Both the position numbers and the translations under genes were made by a program. A stretch of DNA of 64,000 nt from Paenibacillus glycanilyticus (GTDB lineage Bacteria; Bacillota; Bacilli; Paenibacillales; Paenibacillaceae), in NCBI RefSeq assembly GCF_023715145.1, contig NZ_JAMBNP010000009.1, positions 62,001-126,000 on the forward strand. Direction: 5' to 3'. The stretch's first letter is position 1, and every line of letters starts with the position of its first letter. A model generated the notes under the pieces. The model worked only from the letters and a program-made list of their open reading frames with translations. It was not told the origin of the DNA and searched no databases. Shown piece after piece: positions 43,258 to 52,430 of this stretch.

Positions 43258-44748
43258 ATGACTGAAGCAACAAACAACAACTCCATGTCTATCAAATCCA
43301 TCATGGTGCCGCTCTTGGCAATCATTGTGGGGATGTTCATGGTTATTCTCGACGGTACGGCGATGAACGTGGCGATTCCGAAGCTGCGTGAAGATTTCGG
43401 GGGAGCTACCCTGTCGCTTATCCAATGGACGGTTACCGGCTACGCGCTTGCGCAGGCTGCCGTTATTCCGCTTGCCGGATGGTTGTCCGACCGTTTCGGA
43501 GCTAAGCAAATCTACTTGACTTCGATCGTTCTGTTTACGATCGGCTCTGCCCTTTGCGCTTTTGCGACGACGGCCGAGCAATTGATTATTTACCGTATTA
43601 TTCAAGGTCTTGGCGGCGGTATGGTTGCCCCGATTGCAATGGCCTTCACTTACCGTTTAAGCCCTCCGGGCAAACAAGGCGCGGTAATGGGGATGATCGG
43701 TATTCCGATGCTTCTTGCGCCGGCTCTTGGTCCTGTGCTTGCGGGCTGGCTGGTTGACTACGTGACTTGGCACTGGATCTTTATTATCAATATTCCTGTT
43801 GGCGTAGTAGCTGTCTTCCTTGGCATTCGTACTTTGCCCGCTCTGGCACGCCAAACCGTTCCGCAGCTTGACGTGCTTGGCATGATCTTTGCTCCGCTGG
43901 CTTTTGCCGGTCTTGCTTACGGCGTAAGCGAAGGCGGTACGGACTGGGGCTCTGCCAAAACCTTGACTGGTCTTATCGTAGGCGGCGTTTCGCTCATTAT
44001 CTTCATCATTGTGGAATTGAACCGCAAGCAGCCGCTTCTGGAGCTTCGCGTATTCAAGTCGGCAGACTTCTCCAAAGGGATTGTTGTTCAATGGGTATCC
44101 CAAATTGCGCTCTTTGGCACGTTGTTCCTCTTCCCGCTCTTCCTTCAGACAGCCAAAGGCTATTCTGCTCTTGATACAGGCTTGATCCTGCTTCCGCAAG
44201 CTTTGGCAGCCGCAATCTGCATGCCGATCGGCGGCAAACTGTTTGACAAGATTGGCGCGCGCCCGCTTGTTATGAGCGGTCTGGCTATTGTGACGATTGG
44301 CGCATTCCTTTTGTCCAACATCTCGTCCGACGCAACGGTTGGCTCTTATATTCTGCCGCTGATTCTGCTAGGCGCTGGTATGGGTCTGTCGATGATGCCG
44401 CTGAATACGCATATTATTCAATCGGCTCCGCCTGAGCTGGTAAGCCGCGTTACGTCGCTTACGAACGCAGCCCAGCAGGTTATGACCTCATTTGCTGTAG
44501 CGGGTCTTGCTACCATTCTCGCTAGACGTACGGAGCATTACATGGCTTTGGAAGGCATTGCGAATCCGGCGGATATAACACCGGCGATTGCTTCACATGT
44601 AGCGGCTTCCTCTTACGGGGATACGTTCCTGATTTTGACGATTATTGGCGTAGTTGGTACGCTGGTAGGCTTCCTGCTGTCGAAACCGAAACGCGCGGAG
44701 GGCGCAAACGCAGAAAAAGCGGAAGTGCCAATGATGATGGGTCACTAA
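43258..44748 (+). CDS. MFS multidrug efflux transporter, DHA2 (EmrB/QacA) type
   Basis: A 496-residue proton-driven exporter with about 14 predicted membrane helices. The motif LDGTAMNVAIPKLREDF in helix 1, the loop 2-3 motif GWLSDRFGAKQIY, and motif C LLAPALGPVLAGWLVD in helix 5 mark the DHA2 drug-export group, near LmrB/EmrB. The substrate cannot be read from sequence. It is controlled by the divergent TetR regulator through two palindromic operators, and its leader carries hairpin array C. The pair replaces ysxE of the B. subtilis order. Confidence 0.9.
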   Translation: MTEATNNNSMSIKSIMVPLLAIIVGMFMVILDGTAMNVAIPKLREDFGGATLSLIQWTVTGYALAQAAVIPLAGWLSDRFGAKQIYLTSIVLFTIGSALCAFATTAEQLIIYRIIQGLGGGMVAPIAMAFTYRLSPPGKQGAVMGMIGIPMLLAPALGPVLAGWLVDYVTWHWIFIINIPVGVVAVFLGIRTLPALARQTVPQLDVLGMIFAPLAFAGLAYGVSEGGTDWGSAKTLTGLIVGGVSLIIFIIVELNRKQPLLELRVFKSADFSKGIVVQWVSQIALFGTLFLFPLFLQTAKGYSALDTGLILLPQALAAAICMPIGGKLFDKIGARPLVMSGLAIVTIGAFLLSNISSDATVGSYILPLILLGAGMGLSMMPLNTHIIQSAPPELVSRVTSLTNAAQQVMTSFAVAGLATILARRTEHYMALEGIANPADITPAIASHVAASSYGDTFLILTIIGVVGTLVGFLLSKPKRAEGANAEKAEVPMMMGH

Positions 44749-44765
44749 TTAGGCACAGTCTCAAG

Positions 44766-44794
44766 TTGACTTTCGAGGGCATCTTGGATAAAAT
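44766..44794 (+). promoter_or_regulatory. sigma-A promoter of the valS leader
   Basis: TTGACT (44766-44771), a 17-bp spacer, then TAAAAT (44789-44794), directly upstream of the T-box leader. Confidence 0.75.
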
Positions 44795-44829
44795 ATGCTA
44801 TATCTGATTTTTTTCAACATATGTTGACG

Positions 44830-45078
44830 TTGAAGGGGAAGAGTAAGCAGCCAAGCCTTCAGAGAGCGGGACTGTAACGCTGAAAGGTACCGCAGGAAAT
44901 TACTGCTACGCTAGTCGCCCCGGAGTTGCTTGAATGAAGCGGGTTTATCCGTTATTTCAGGCCGGCCGCAGCCGTTATCTGTTTGAGTGCCGTGCTTTCC
45001 ATATTCGGAGCGCGGAACAAAGGTGGTACCACGGAAGATAACCTTTCGTCCTTTGCTATAAGGGCGGAAGGTTTTTTT
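44830..45078 (+). ncRNA. T-box leader controlling valS (specifier GUC)
   Basis: The T-box sequence AAGGTGGTACCACGG is at 45020-45034. The terminator AACCTTTCGTCC...GGGCGGAAGGTTTTTTT is at 45040-45078. Stem I shows AGTA (44845 on), AGAGAGCGGG and GCTGAAAG. The likely specifier is GTC 44914-44916 (Val), followed by the conserved TTGAATGAAG stretch. Uncharged tRNA-Val is expected to favour antitermination and valS expression. Confidence 0.9.
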
Positions 45079-45153
45079 GTATTTCTATCCATGCAATTAC
45101 AAGAATGGTAATGCTTGCAAGGGAAAATTGTATTCACAATTGTTTTAGAGCAA

Positions 45154-45287
45154 ATGCTTTCGAAGCATGAATTACCACAATGGTTTAATGGTTTACCTTT
45201 AGTATGGCAATTCATTCGGTTTATGCTTTCGAAGCATGAATCACTACAAACGGTTGTATAAACAACCTAGTTTAGCAATTCATTTTA
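45154..45287 (+). repeat. tandem hairpin array D, two 69-bp units, between T-box and valS
   Basis: Cores ATGCTTTCGAAGCAT start at 45154 and 45223. Compared with A-C, two A-to-T changes convert the core to a longer palindrome. The following hairpins are closed by TGAATT/AATTCA-type arms. The second contains GGTTGT-ATAA-ACAACC. The array ends in ATTTT before the SD AGGAGG (45288-45293) of valS. Confidence 0.9.
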
Positions 45288-45297
45288 GGAGGATGTA

Positions 45298-47955
45298 ATG
45301 ATGTCAGACAAGACAACAACGATGCCGACGACTTATGATCCGAAGGCAGCTGAGCAGAAATGGTACGATTTCTGGCAGCAGGGGCAATTTTTCAAGGCGG
45401 GCCAACGCCCGGACGCGAAGCCTTTCACTATCGTAATCCCGCCGCCGAACGTTACGGGGATGCTTCATATCGGGCATGCGCTCGATTTCACCCTTCAAGA
45501 TATTATTATCCGTACAAAACGCATGCAGGGCTTTGATACGCTGTGGCTGCCCGGTACGGACCACGCGGGAATCGCGACTCAGACGAAGGTGGAGCAGAAG
45601 CTGCGCGAGCAGGGTCTGAGCCGTTATGACCTTGGCCGCGAGAAGTTCCTTGAGCAGGTATGGGACTGGAAAGAGCTGTATGCAGCCACCATTCGCGAGC
45701 AATGGGGCAAAATGGGACTCTCTCTGGACTATTCCCGCGAACGTTTTACATTGGATGAAGGTTTGTCCAAGGCGGTTCGTGAAGTATTCGTTCGTTTGCA
45801 TGAGAAGGGCCTTATCTACCGCGGCAAAAAAATCATTAACTGGGATCCGGCTGCGCGCACCGCTTTGTCCGACATTGAAGTTGAGTACAAAGAGCTGAAC
45901 GGCCACCTGTACCATCTCCAATATCCGCTCAAGAACGGCAGCGGGCATATTACCGTTGCAACAACGCGTCCGGAGACCATGCTAGGCGATACGGCCGTAG
46001 CGGTTCATCCGGAAGACGAACGTTACAAGCATCTGATCGGCCAAATGATCGTATTGCCGGTTGTTGGCCGCGAAATTCCGATTATTGCCGATGAATACGT
46101 TGAGAAGGAATTTGGTTCCGGTGCGGTAAAAATTACGCCGGCGCATGATCCGAACGACTTCGAAGTAGGTCTTCGCCATGATCTGCCTCAGATCATCGTG
46201 ATGGACGAGACGGGTACAATGAACGAGTTTGCCGGCCCTTATCAAGGTCTTGACCGTGCGGATTGCCGCAAGCAGCTTGTGAAGGACCTGCAGGAGCAAG
46301 GCATATGCATCCGCATTGAGGACCATGTTCATCAGGTGGGTCACAGCGAGCGCAGCGGCGCGGTTGTAGAGCCTTACCTGTCGACGCAGTGGTTCGTTGC
46401 GATGAAGCCGCTCGCCGAGCGCGCCATCGAAGCACAGAAATCCGGCAACGGCGTTAACTTCGTTCCGGACCGCTTCGAGAAAATTTATTTGAACTGGATC
46501 GAGAATGTCCGCGACTGGTGTATTTCCCGTCAGCTGTGGTGGGGCCACCGTATCCCGGCCTGGTACTGCGAATCCTGCGGCGAGATGCATGTTGCCCGCG
46601 AGGACGTAACCGCCTGCGCGGCTTGCGGCAGCACTTCGCTTCGTCAAGACGAAGACGTTCTGGATACATGGTTCAGCTCCGCGCTGTGGCCGTTCTCGAC
46701 ACTTGGCTGGCCGGAAGAAACCGAAGATTTCAAACGCTACTACCCGACGAATGTGCTTGTAACGGGTTACGATATCGTCTACTTCTGGGTTGCTCGAATG
46801 ATCTTTACGGCTCTTGAATTCACGGATCAGATTCCGTTCAAGGACGTTTTGATGCATGGTCTCGTTCGCGACGCGGAAGGTCGTAAAATGTCCAAGTCGC
46901 TTGGCAACGGCGTTGATCCGCTTGACGTCATCGAGAACTACGGCGCGGATGCGATGCGTTACATGATTTCGACCAGCAGCACGCCGGGTCAGGATCTGCG
47001 CTTCCGCATCGAGAAGGTAGAACAAGCCCGCAACTTTGCGAACAAGATCTGGAATGCTTCCCGCTTTGCTCTCATGAACCTGGAAGGATTCACGGCTGCG
47101 GATATTGATATCAAGAGCAATCTGGGTACGGCTGAACGCTGGATTCTGCACCGTCTTAACGAAACGGTACGCGAAGCCACTCGCCTGATTGACAGCTATG
47201 AATTCGGCGAAACCGGCCGCATTCTGTATAACTTTATCTGGGATGATCTGTGTGACTGGTACATCGAGTTTGCGAAGCTGAATCTGTATGGCACCGATGA
47301 GCAGGCAAAACGGGCTACACAATCGGTATTGGCCTATGTGCTTGACCGCACGCAGCGTCTGATCCATCCGTTTATGCCTTATATCAGCGAAGAGATTTGG
47401 CAGCATCTGCCGCATGAGGGCGAATCCATTACATTAGCGGCTTGGCCGGAATACGATGAAGCGCTCGAAGCGCCTGAAGCGGTAAAAGAAATGGAGCTCT
47501 TGATGGATATCATCCGTGCGGTTCGTAACGTTCGCGCGGAAGTAAATGTGCCGATGAGCAAGAAGGTTGAGCTTCTAATCAAACCTTCCGCCGAGGCTGA
47601 AGCGGCTATTGTCAGCCGCAATGAAGAATTTATCAGACGTTTCTGCGGCACTTCGATGCTGGAAACCGGCCTTGGCCTTGCGGCTCCGGACAAAGCAATG
47701 ACGGCTATCGTAACCGGGGCGGAGCTTTATCTGCCGCTTGCAGGCCTGATTGATATTTCGCAGGAGATCGCACGTCTGGAGAAGGAACTCGCCACTCTCA
47801 TTTCCGAAGTGGAACGAGTAGAGAAGAAGCTTGGTAACGTTGGCTTTGTTGCGAAGGCTCCGGCAAAAGTTATTGAAGAAGAACGCGCAAAAATGACAGA
47901 CTACGCCGGCAAACGCGATAAGGTGCTTGCACGCATCGAAGAGCTGCGCAGTTAA
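45298..47955 (+). CDS. valS: valyl-tRNA synthetase
   Basis: An 885-residue class I synthetase that charges tRNA-Val. HIGH-type signature PPPNVTGMLHIGHA near residue 45 and KMSKSLGNGVDP near 530. The editing domain contains TTRPETMLGDTAVAVHPED. The C-terminal coiled coil (IARLEKELATLISEVERVEKKLG) is typical of ValS. Two adjacent ATG codons (45298, 45301) follow AGGAGG. Expression depends on a GUC-type T-box and passes through hairpin array D. Confidence 0.97.
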   Translation: MMSDKTTTMPTTYDPKAAEQKWYDFWQQGQFFKAGQRPDAKPFTIVIPPPNVTGMLHIGHALDFTLQDIIIRTKRMQGFDTLWLPGTDHAGIATQTKVEQKLREQGLSRYDLGREKFLEQVWDWKELYAATIREQWGKMGLSLDYSRERFTLDEGLSKAVREVFVRLHEKGLIYRGKKIINWDPAARTALSDIEVEYKELNGHLYHLQYPLKNGSGHITVATTRPETMLGDTAVAVHPEDERYKHLIGQMIVLPVVGREIPIIADEYVEKEFGSGAVKITPAHDPNDFEVGLRHDLPQIIVMDETGTMNEFAGPYQGLDRADCRKQLVKDLQEQGICIRIEDHVHQVGHSERSGAVVEPYLSTQWFVAMKPLAERAIEAQKSGNGVNFVPDRFEKIYLNWIENVRDWCISRQLWWGHRIPAWYCESCGEMHVAREDVTACAACGSTSLRQDEDVLDTWFSSALWPFSTLGWPEETEDFKRYYPTNVLVTGYDIVYFWVARMIFTALEFTDQIPFKDVLMHGLVRDAEGRKMSKSLGNGVDPLDVIENYGADAMRYMISTSSTPGQDLRFRIEKVEQARNFANKIWNASRFALMNLEGFTAADIDIKSNLGTAERWILHRLNETVREATRLIDSYEFGETGRILYNFIWDDLCDWYIEFAKLNLYGTDEQAKRATQSVLAYVLDRTQRLIHPFMPYISEEIWQHLPHEGESITLAAWPEYDEALEAPEAVKEMELLMDIIRAVRNVRAEVNVPMSKKVELLIKPSAEAEAAIVSRNEEFIRRFCGTSMLETGLGLAAPDKAMTAIVTGAELYLPLAGLIDISQEIARLEKELATLISEVERVEKKLGNVGFVAKAPAKVIEEERAKMTDYAGKRDKVLARIEELRS

Positions 47956-47981
47956 TGATCTGATGGAAGAAGGACATTACG

Positions 47982-49358
47982 ATGGTCGATAACGGGATAG
48001 AGATGGAACGAAGCGATGCGCTTCGTTCCTATAGCGAAGCGGTCGATTGGATTAACGGGCTTATTCCGTTCGGAATTCGTCCGGGTCTCGATCGTGTTGA
48101 GCATTTGTTGGAGCGTCTTCATAATCCGCAACGCAGGCTCAAATTTATTCATATCGCAGGTACAAACGGCAAAGGTTCAACCTGCGCTTACTTAACGAGC
48201 GTATTGCTCAAATGCGGTTACGATGTAGGGACGTTTACGTCGCCTTATATTACAAAGTTCACAAACCGCTTCCAATATAACGGTCAGGATATCGAAGAGG
48301 AGACTCTTCTTCGTCTGGCTAACGTACTTAAGCCGCATGTAGAAGCAATCGCGGAGACGGAGCTTGGATCGCCAACGATGTTTGAAGTTTCCACGGTGCT
48401 TGCGATTCTCTTCTACGCAACGGTCACTTATCCCGATTATGTGGTATGGGAAACGGGTCTTGGCGGCCGACTGGATGTTACGAATATCGTAACGCCGGTC
48501 ATTTCTGTTATCACGAACGTCGGCCATGACCATATGGACCGTCTCGGCGATACCTTGGAAGCTGTTGCCGGTGAAAAAGCCGGTATTATCAAGCCGGGTG
48601 TTCCGGTTGTCAGCGCGGTTGACCAGCCGGGAGTGATCGAAGTGGTGAAAAGGACGGCCGAGGAGAAGAAGAGCACGCTTTATCTCTTGGGTGAGCAGTT
48701 CAACATCAAAGAACTGTCAAGCAAGGAAGATGAGCAGTCCTTCCGATTTGAGGGCATGTTCCGCGCGATTGATCCGCTTTCCATCACGCTTAACGGCGCA
48801 CATCAGCGGACGAATGCTGCGGTGGCGGTTATGACGCTGGAAGTCCTTCGTCAATACTACGCTTTGATCGTAGAAGACGATGCTCTTGCGGAGGGACTTC
48901 GAGAAGCCCGCTGGCCGGGACGGCTGGAGATGGTATCCCGTTCGCCGCGTCTACTCATTGACGGCGCGCATAATCCGGAAGGAGCGGAGTCGCTTGTCCA
49001 GGCGCTTCGCACAACCTACCGTTATGACAAGCTTCATGTAATGATGGGGATGATGGAGAATAAGAATCATCGCGATGTTCTAAAGCATATACTACCAATA
49101 GTGGATACGCTTATCGTGACCGAGCCTGATTTCCGCAACAAACAGAGTGCGGAACTTCTTGCCGATCTTGTCCGCGAAGTGAAGCCCGTGGAATCTTCCT
49201 TTGAGCTTATCGTGGAGAAGGATTGGCGCGAAGGACTCCGCAAATTGCAACAAATGACCGGGGAAGCAGACCTTGGGGTGGTCACTGGTACGCTTTATTT
49301 AATAGGTGACGTTCGCTCCCGCATATTGTACAACTCGGATTCTGAAAAAGGTTGGTGA
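47982..49358 (+). CDS. folC: bifunctional folylpolyglutamate synthase / dihydrofolate synthase
   Basis: A 458-residue ATP-dependent Mur-ligase-like enzyme adding glutamate to dihydropteroate and folates. The P-loop is IAGTNGKGSTCAYL near residue 60. YVVWETGLGGRLDVTNIV, GHDHMDRLGDTLEAVAGEKAGIIKPGVP and LIDGAHNPEGAESLV are family signatures. It follows valS by 26 bases, as in B. subtilis, and probably shares its message. Confidence 0.95.
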   Translation: MVDNGIEMERSDALRSYSEAVDWINGLIPFGIRPGLDRVEHLLERLHNPQRRLKFIHIAGTNGKGSTCAYLTSVLLKCGYDVGTFTSPYITKFTNRFQYNGQDIEEETLLRLANVLKPHVEAIAETELGSPTMFEVSTVLAILFYATVTYPDYVVWETGLGGRLDVTNIVTPVISVITNVGHDHMDRLGDTLEAVAGEKAGIIKPGVPVVSAVDQPGVIEVVKRTAEEKKSTLYLLGEQFNIKELSSKEDEQSFRFEGMFRAIDPLSITLNGAHQRTNAAVAVMTLEVLRQYYALIVEDDALAEGLREARWPGRLEMVSRSPRLLIDGAHNPEGAESLVQALRTTYRYDKLHVMMGMMENKNHRDVLKHILPIVDTLIVTEPDFRNKQSAELLADLVREVKPVESSFELIVEKDWREGLRKLQQMTGEADLGVVTGTLYLIGDVRSRILYNSDSEKGW

Positions 49359-49365
49359 ACCGTCT

Positions 49366-50754
49366 TTGAATACGGCAGAACATGTTCATTTCATCGGGAT
49401 CGGCGGTTACGGCATGAGCGCGATCGCCCGCGTTATGCTTGAGATGGGGTATAAAATTACCGGTTCCGATGTAGCCCGTCAGGAATTGACGGAGAAGCTT
49501 GCGGCAAAAGGCGCGCAAATCTATATCGGCCATGAGGCGGAGCATGTAAAGGGTGCCGATCTTGTCGTGTATTCGACAGCGCTCTCGAAGGACAATGTAG
49601 AGCGGAAGGCTGCGGAAGAGCTGAATATTCCGGTGCTGCACCGTGCCCAAATGCTTGCCCGGCTTATGAATGCCGGCAAAGGCGTGGCGGTAGCCGGGGC
49701 ACATGGGAAGACAACGACTTCTTCCATGATCGCACTCGTAATGGAAAAATGCGAAGCGGATCCAACTTATATTATCGGCGGCGAGATCGTTAATGTGGGA
49801 ACGAATGCAAAAGCCGGCAAAGGCGAATATGTCGTAGCGGAAGCGGATGAAAGCGACGGTTCATTTTTGCAGTATCACCCAAGCATTGCAATCGTAACAA
49901 ACATTGAGCCGGACCATCTGGAGAACTATGACGGAGATTTCGGCAAGCTGAAAGACGCTTACGTGAAATTCCTTTCTCAGGTTAAGGAAGATGGAAAAGC
50001 CATTGTATGTGCGGATGATGAGACGATCACCGAGCTGCTGCCAAAGCTTGATGCGGACACGGCTGCCAAGCTGATTACTTACGGAATTCACAGCGAGGCT
50101 GAGTACAAAGCCGAGAATATTAGTCTTGGCGACCGCAAGGTAACGTTTACGATGACGCACCGTGGTACGTTGCTCGGCACGATTGAGTTGTCCGTTCCGG
50201 GCCAGCACAATGTGTATAACGCCATGGCGACAGTTATTACTTGTCTGGAAGCAGGACTGTCCTTCGCGAATATCGCGGAAGCCATTCATGAATTTATCGG
50301 TGCCAAACGCCGGTTCCAGGTGCTAGGCGAGGTAAATGATATTTTGGTTATTGATGACTACGCGCATCATCCGACCGAGATACAGGCAACGATCAGCGCG
50401 GCCAAGGCAACGGGCAAACGTATTATTGCGGTATTCCAGCCTCAGCGCTACACGCGTACCTTCTTCCTGCTCGAGCAGTTCAGCCGGGCATTCCCGGAAG
50501 CGGATGAAGTCATTATTACCGATATTTATTCGCCGGCTGGCGAGCAGCAGATCGAAGGCGTCCATTCCCGGAAGCTGGTTGAGATGATCAAGACGAACAG
50601 CAATGCGAATACGTTATATATCCCGACCAAGGAAGAGGTGCTGGAGCATTTGACCGCAAAGGTTGTTCCAGGCGATCTCGTGATTACAATGGGAGCGGGC
50701 GACATTTGGAAAACGGCGGATGCGCTTGCGAAAACGCTGAAGGCAAAAGTATAA
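49366..50754 (+). CDS. murC: UDP-N-acetylmuramate--L-alanine ligase
   Basis: A 462-residue ligase adding L-Ala to UDP-MurNAc in peptidoglycan synthesis. The N-terminal HFIGIGGYGMSAIARVMLEMGY binds the UDP sugar. VAGAHGKTTTSSMI is the ATP loop, and DDYAHHPTEIQATI marks the C-terminal domain. The start appears to be TTG 49366, with AAAGG upstream and seven bases after the folC stop. An in-frame ATG at 49306 lies inside folC and has no SD. murC in this position is not the B. subtilis order. A strong terminator follows. Confidence 0.94.
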   Translation: MNTAEHVHFIGIGGYGMSAIARVMLEMGYKITGSDVARQELTEKLAAKGAQIYIGHEAEHVKGADLVVYSTALSKDNVERKAAEELNIPVLHRAQMLARLMNAGKGVAVAGAHGKTTTSSMIALVMEKCEADPTYIIGGEIVNVGTNAKAGKGEYVVAEADESDGSFLQYHPSIAIVTNIEPDHLENYDGDFGKLKDAYVKFLSQVKEDGKAIVCADDETITELLPKLDADTAAKLITYGIHSEAEYKAENISLGDRKVTFTMTHRGTLLGTIELSVPGQHNVYNAMATVITCLEAGLSFANIAEAIHEFIGAKRRFQVLGEVNDILVIDDYAHHPTEIQATISAAKATGKRIIAVFQPQRYTRTFFLLEQFSRAFPEADEVIITDIYSPAGEQQIEGVHSRKLVEMIKTNSNANTLYIPTKEEVLEHLTAKVVPGDLVITMGAGDIWKTADALAKTLKAKV

Positions 50755-50768
50755 CAACGATGGCGAAG

Positions 50769-50812
50769 AACGCCCTGAAAAACCTCGAGCGAGGTTTTTT
50801 AGGGCGTTTTTA
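50769..50812 (+). terminator. intrinsic terminator after murC
   Basis: AACGCCCT (50769-50776) / AGGGCGTT (50801-50808), with an inner AACCTCG/CGAGGTT stem, followed by TTT. Confidence 0.9.
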
Positions 50813-50889
50813 TATTGGGCAAATCTATCATAATTCTCTTCCGAATCTCATAGAGTAGAAACAGAAGAATGGGACAAGGAGAGAATGAC

Positions 50890-52368
50890 ATGAACAAGAA
50901 TAACCGGATCACTTACCGATTTGACCGTACAGGCCAGACGATAGAAGATAAAAGCCGCAAGGAGCATGCCAAACCCCAGCAGGGTAAAACTTCTAATATT
51001 GTGCCTTCCAATATTGTACCGCTCTACTCCAATACCGAATATGAGAATGGGGATAGTCCCTTCAGCCCTTGGATGAGCCCTTTTCAGGAGGATGTTGGGG
51101 CGCTGGAGGATCTGATCCGCGACACCGAGGAGAAACCGGCTGCAGCACCGCAGAAGGAACATCTTCAGCCCGCAATGGGGCTGGCTGTACAGCCAGAGCT
51201 TGCATCTAAGCCTATAAACCGGAATCAGCAGGCGGAATTCAACCAAACAGCAGAGAAGTCGCGGCAAACGGATCAATGGCATCCGCGCCAGCGGGTACAA
51301 CAGCCTGTACCGGTACAAGAGCAGACGTCGAAGCCGCAATCCGAGAAAAAGCCTCCCGTTCATCCTGAACTGAATACGGCAGCTAAGCAGCCAGAGGAGG
51401 ATCCTTGGGGGGAACTTCCGCATTATCCGGAGCTTGAGCTGGATAACGGCCAGGCGTCCAATCGTTGGTCACGGCCCGCCCAGAGATACTCCACCCCGCC
51501 GTCTTGGATCAAAGTGTTTCTGTCAGTAGCCGGAGCGCTCGCAACCGGGGCATTATTCGGTTATTTACTGCTCTCTTTATTTACGAGTTCTACCGATCAA
51601 ACCTCAGGAACCAATGGTAATCTGGCCAATCCGGTTAATGGCTCTGTCACAAGCCCAAGCGCATCACCAAGCGGGGGGAAGACGAATACAAACAACGGGG
51701 CTTCCAGCCCGCCGGCTAATCAGGCTGCCGGTCATGTGAAGCTGGAAATTCCGCTACAATCGTATCAACTGCTCCAATACGGAGTATTCAGCAATACGGA
51801 AGGCAGAGACGCCGCAATGAAAGAGCTGACAGATAAGGGACTTGCCGCTGCGGGGCTTGCGACGGCAGATGATTACCGTGTATATGCCGGCATGGCTATC
51901 GACCGCGGCCGGGCTATTGCGCTCAGCAACGATATTGGAGAAGACGTTCCTGTTTATATCAAACAAATCGATGTTCAAGTTCCCGGGCAATTTCCTTTCG
52001 CAGGAGATACCAAAGCTGCAAGCGCCTTTATGAACAATACAATAAGCCTGATCAGCATGCTGGATGAGCTTGCCTTGACACAGCTGGAGCAGCCAATTCT
52101 ATCTCCGCTTGGTCCAGCCGCAGCAGATGCCTGGCAGGCGGAGCATCAGAAGTGGACGGAGAGCGTTAAAGCCATGCAGACGGGCGTTACGGATGAAGCC
52201 GGAAAAGCATTTCTCATAAAATTAATTCAATCTATCAATACAGCTGCCAAATCGCTCGAGGAATACGATAAAAAGCCGTCACAATCGCATTTGTGGGCTG
52301 TTCAGGACGCATTGATGGACGCGGTCGTCACGCAAAAAGAATGGTATGAGTCCATCAACGCATTGTAA
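50890..52368 (+). CDS. spoIIB: SPOR-domain membrane protein, probable SpoIIB homologue
   Basis: A 492-residue bitopic protein. A long, Gln/Pro/Glu-rich cytosolic N-terminal part (about 1-205) precedes one membrane helix (VFLSVAGALATGALFGYLLL, about 211-230). A Ser/Asn/Gly linker leads to a SPOR domain (about 280-360; YQLLQYGVFSNTEGRDAAM). The tail is helical. Topology, and the position between folC and maf-radC-mreB, match B. subtilis SpoIIB, which acts at the sporulation septum, though this one is clearly longer. SD AAGGAGAG precedes ATG 50890. The name is inferred from order plus architecture. Confidence 0.75.
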   Translation: MNKNNRITYRFDRTGQTIEDKSRKEHAKPQQGKTSNIVPSNIVPLYSNTEYENGDSPFSPWMSPFQEDVGALEDLIRDTEEKPAAAPQKEHLQPAMGLAVQPELASKPINRNQQAEFNQTAEKSRQTDQWHPRQRVQQPVPVQEQTSKPQSEKKPPVHPELNTAAKQPEEDPWGELPHYPELELDNGQASNRWSRPAQRYSTPPSWIKVFLSVAGALATGALFGYLLLSLFTSSTDQTSGTNGNLANPVNGSVTSPSASPSGGKTNTNNGASSPPANQAAGHVKLEIPLQSYQLLQYGVFSNTEGRDAAMKELTDKGLAAAGLATADDYRVYAGMAIDRGRAIALSNDIGEDVPVYIKQIDVQVPGQFPFAGDTKAASAFMNNTISLISMLDELALTQLEQPILSPLGPAAADAWQAEHQKWTESVKAMQTGVTDEAGKAFLIKLIQSINTAAKSLEEYDKKPSQSHLWAVQDALMDAVVTQKEWYESINAL

Positions 52369-52391
52369 ACGAAATGGAACCTAAGTATAAT
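52363..52391 (+). promoter_or_regulatory. sigma-A promoter for the small membrane protein / maf
   Basis: TTGTAA (52363-52368), a 17-bp spacer, then TATAAT (52386-52391). It overlaps the spoIIB stop codon. Confidence 0.7.
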
Positions 52392-52430
52392 AGAAAACAG
52401 GTGTCAATAAATGGCGAGAGGCGTTGAATA

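Noticed and set aside
42359..44748. TetR/MFS pair as a mobile resistance cassette
   Set aside because: The pair does break the B. subtilis gene order, but there are no flanking repeats, transposase or obvious base-composition jump.
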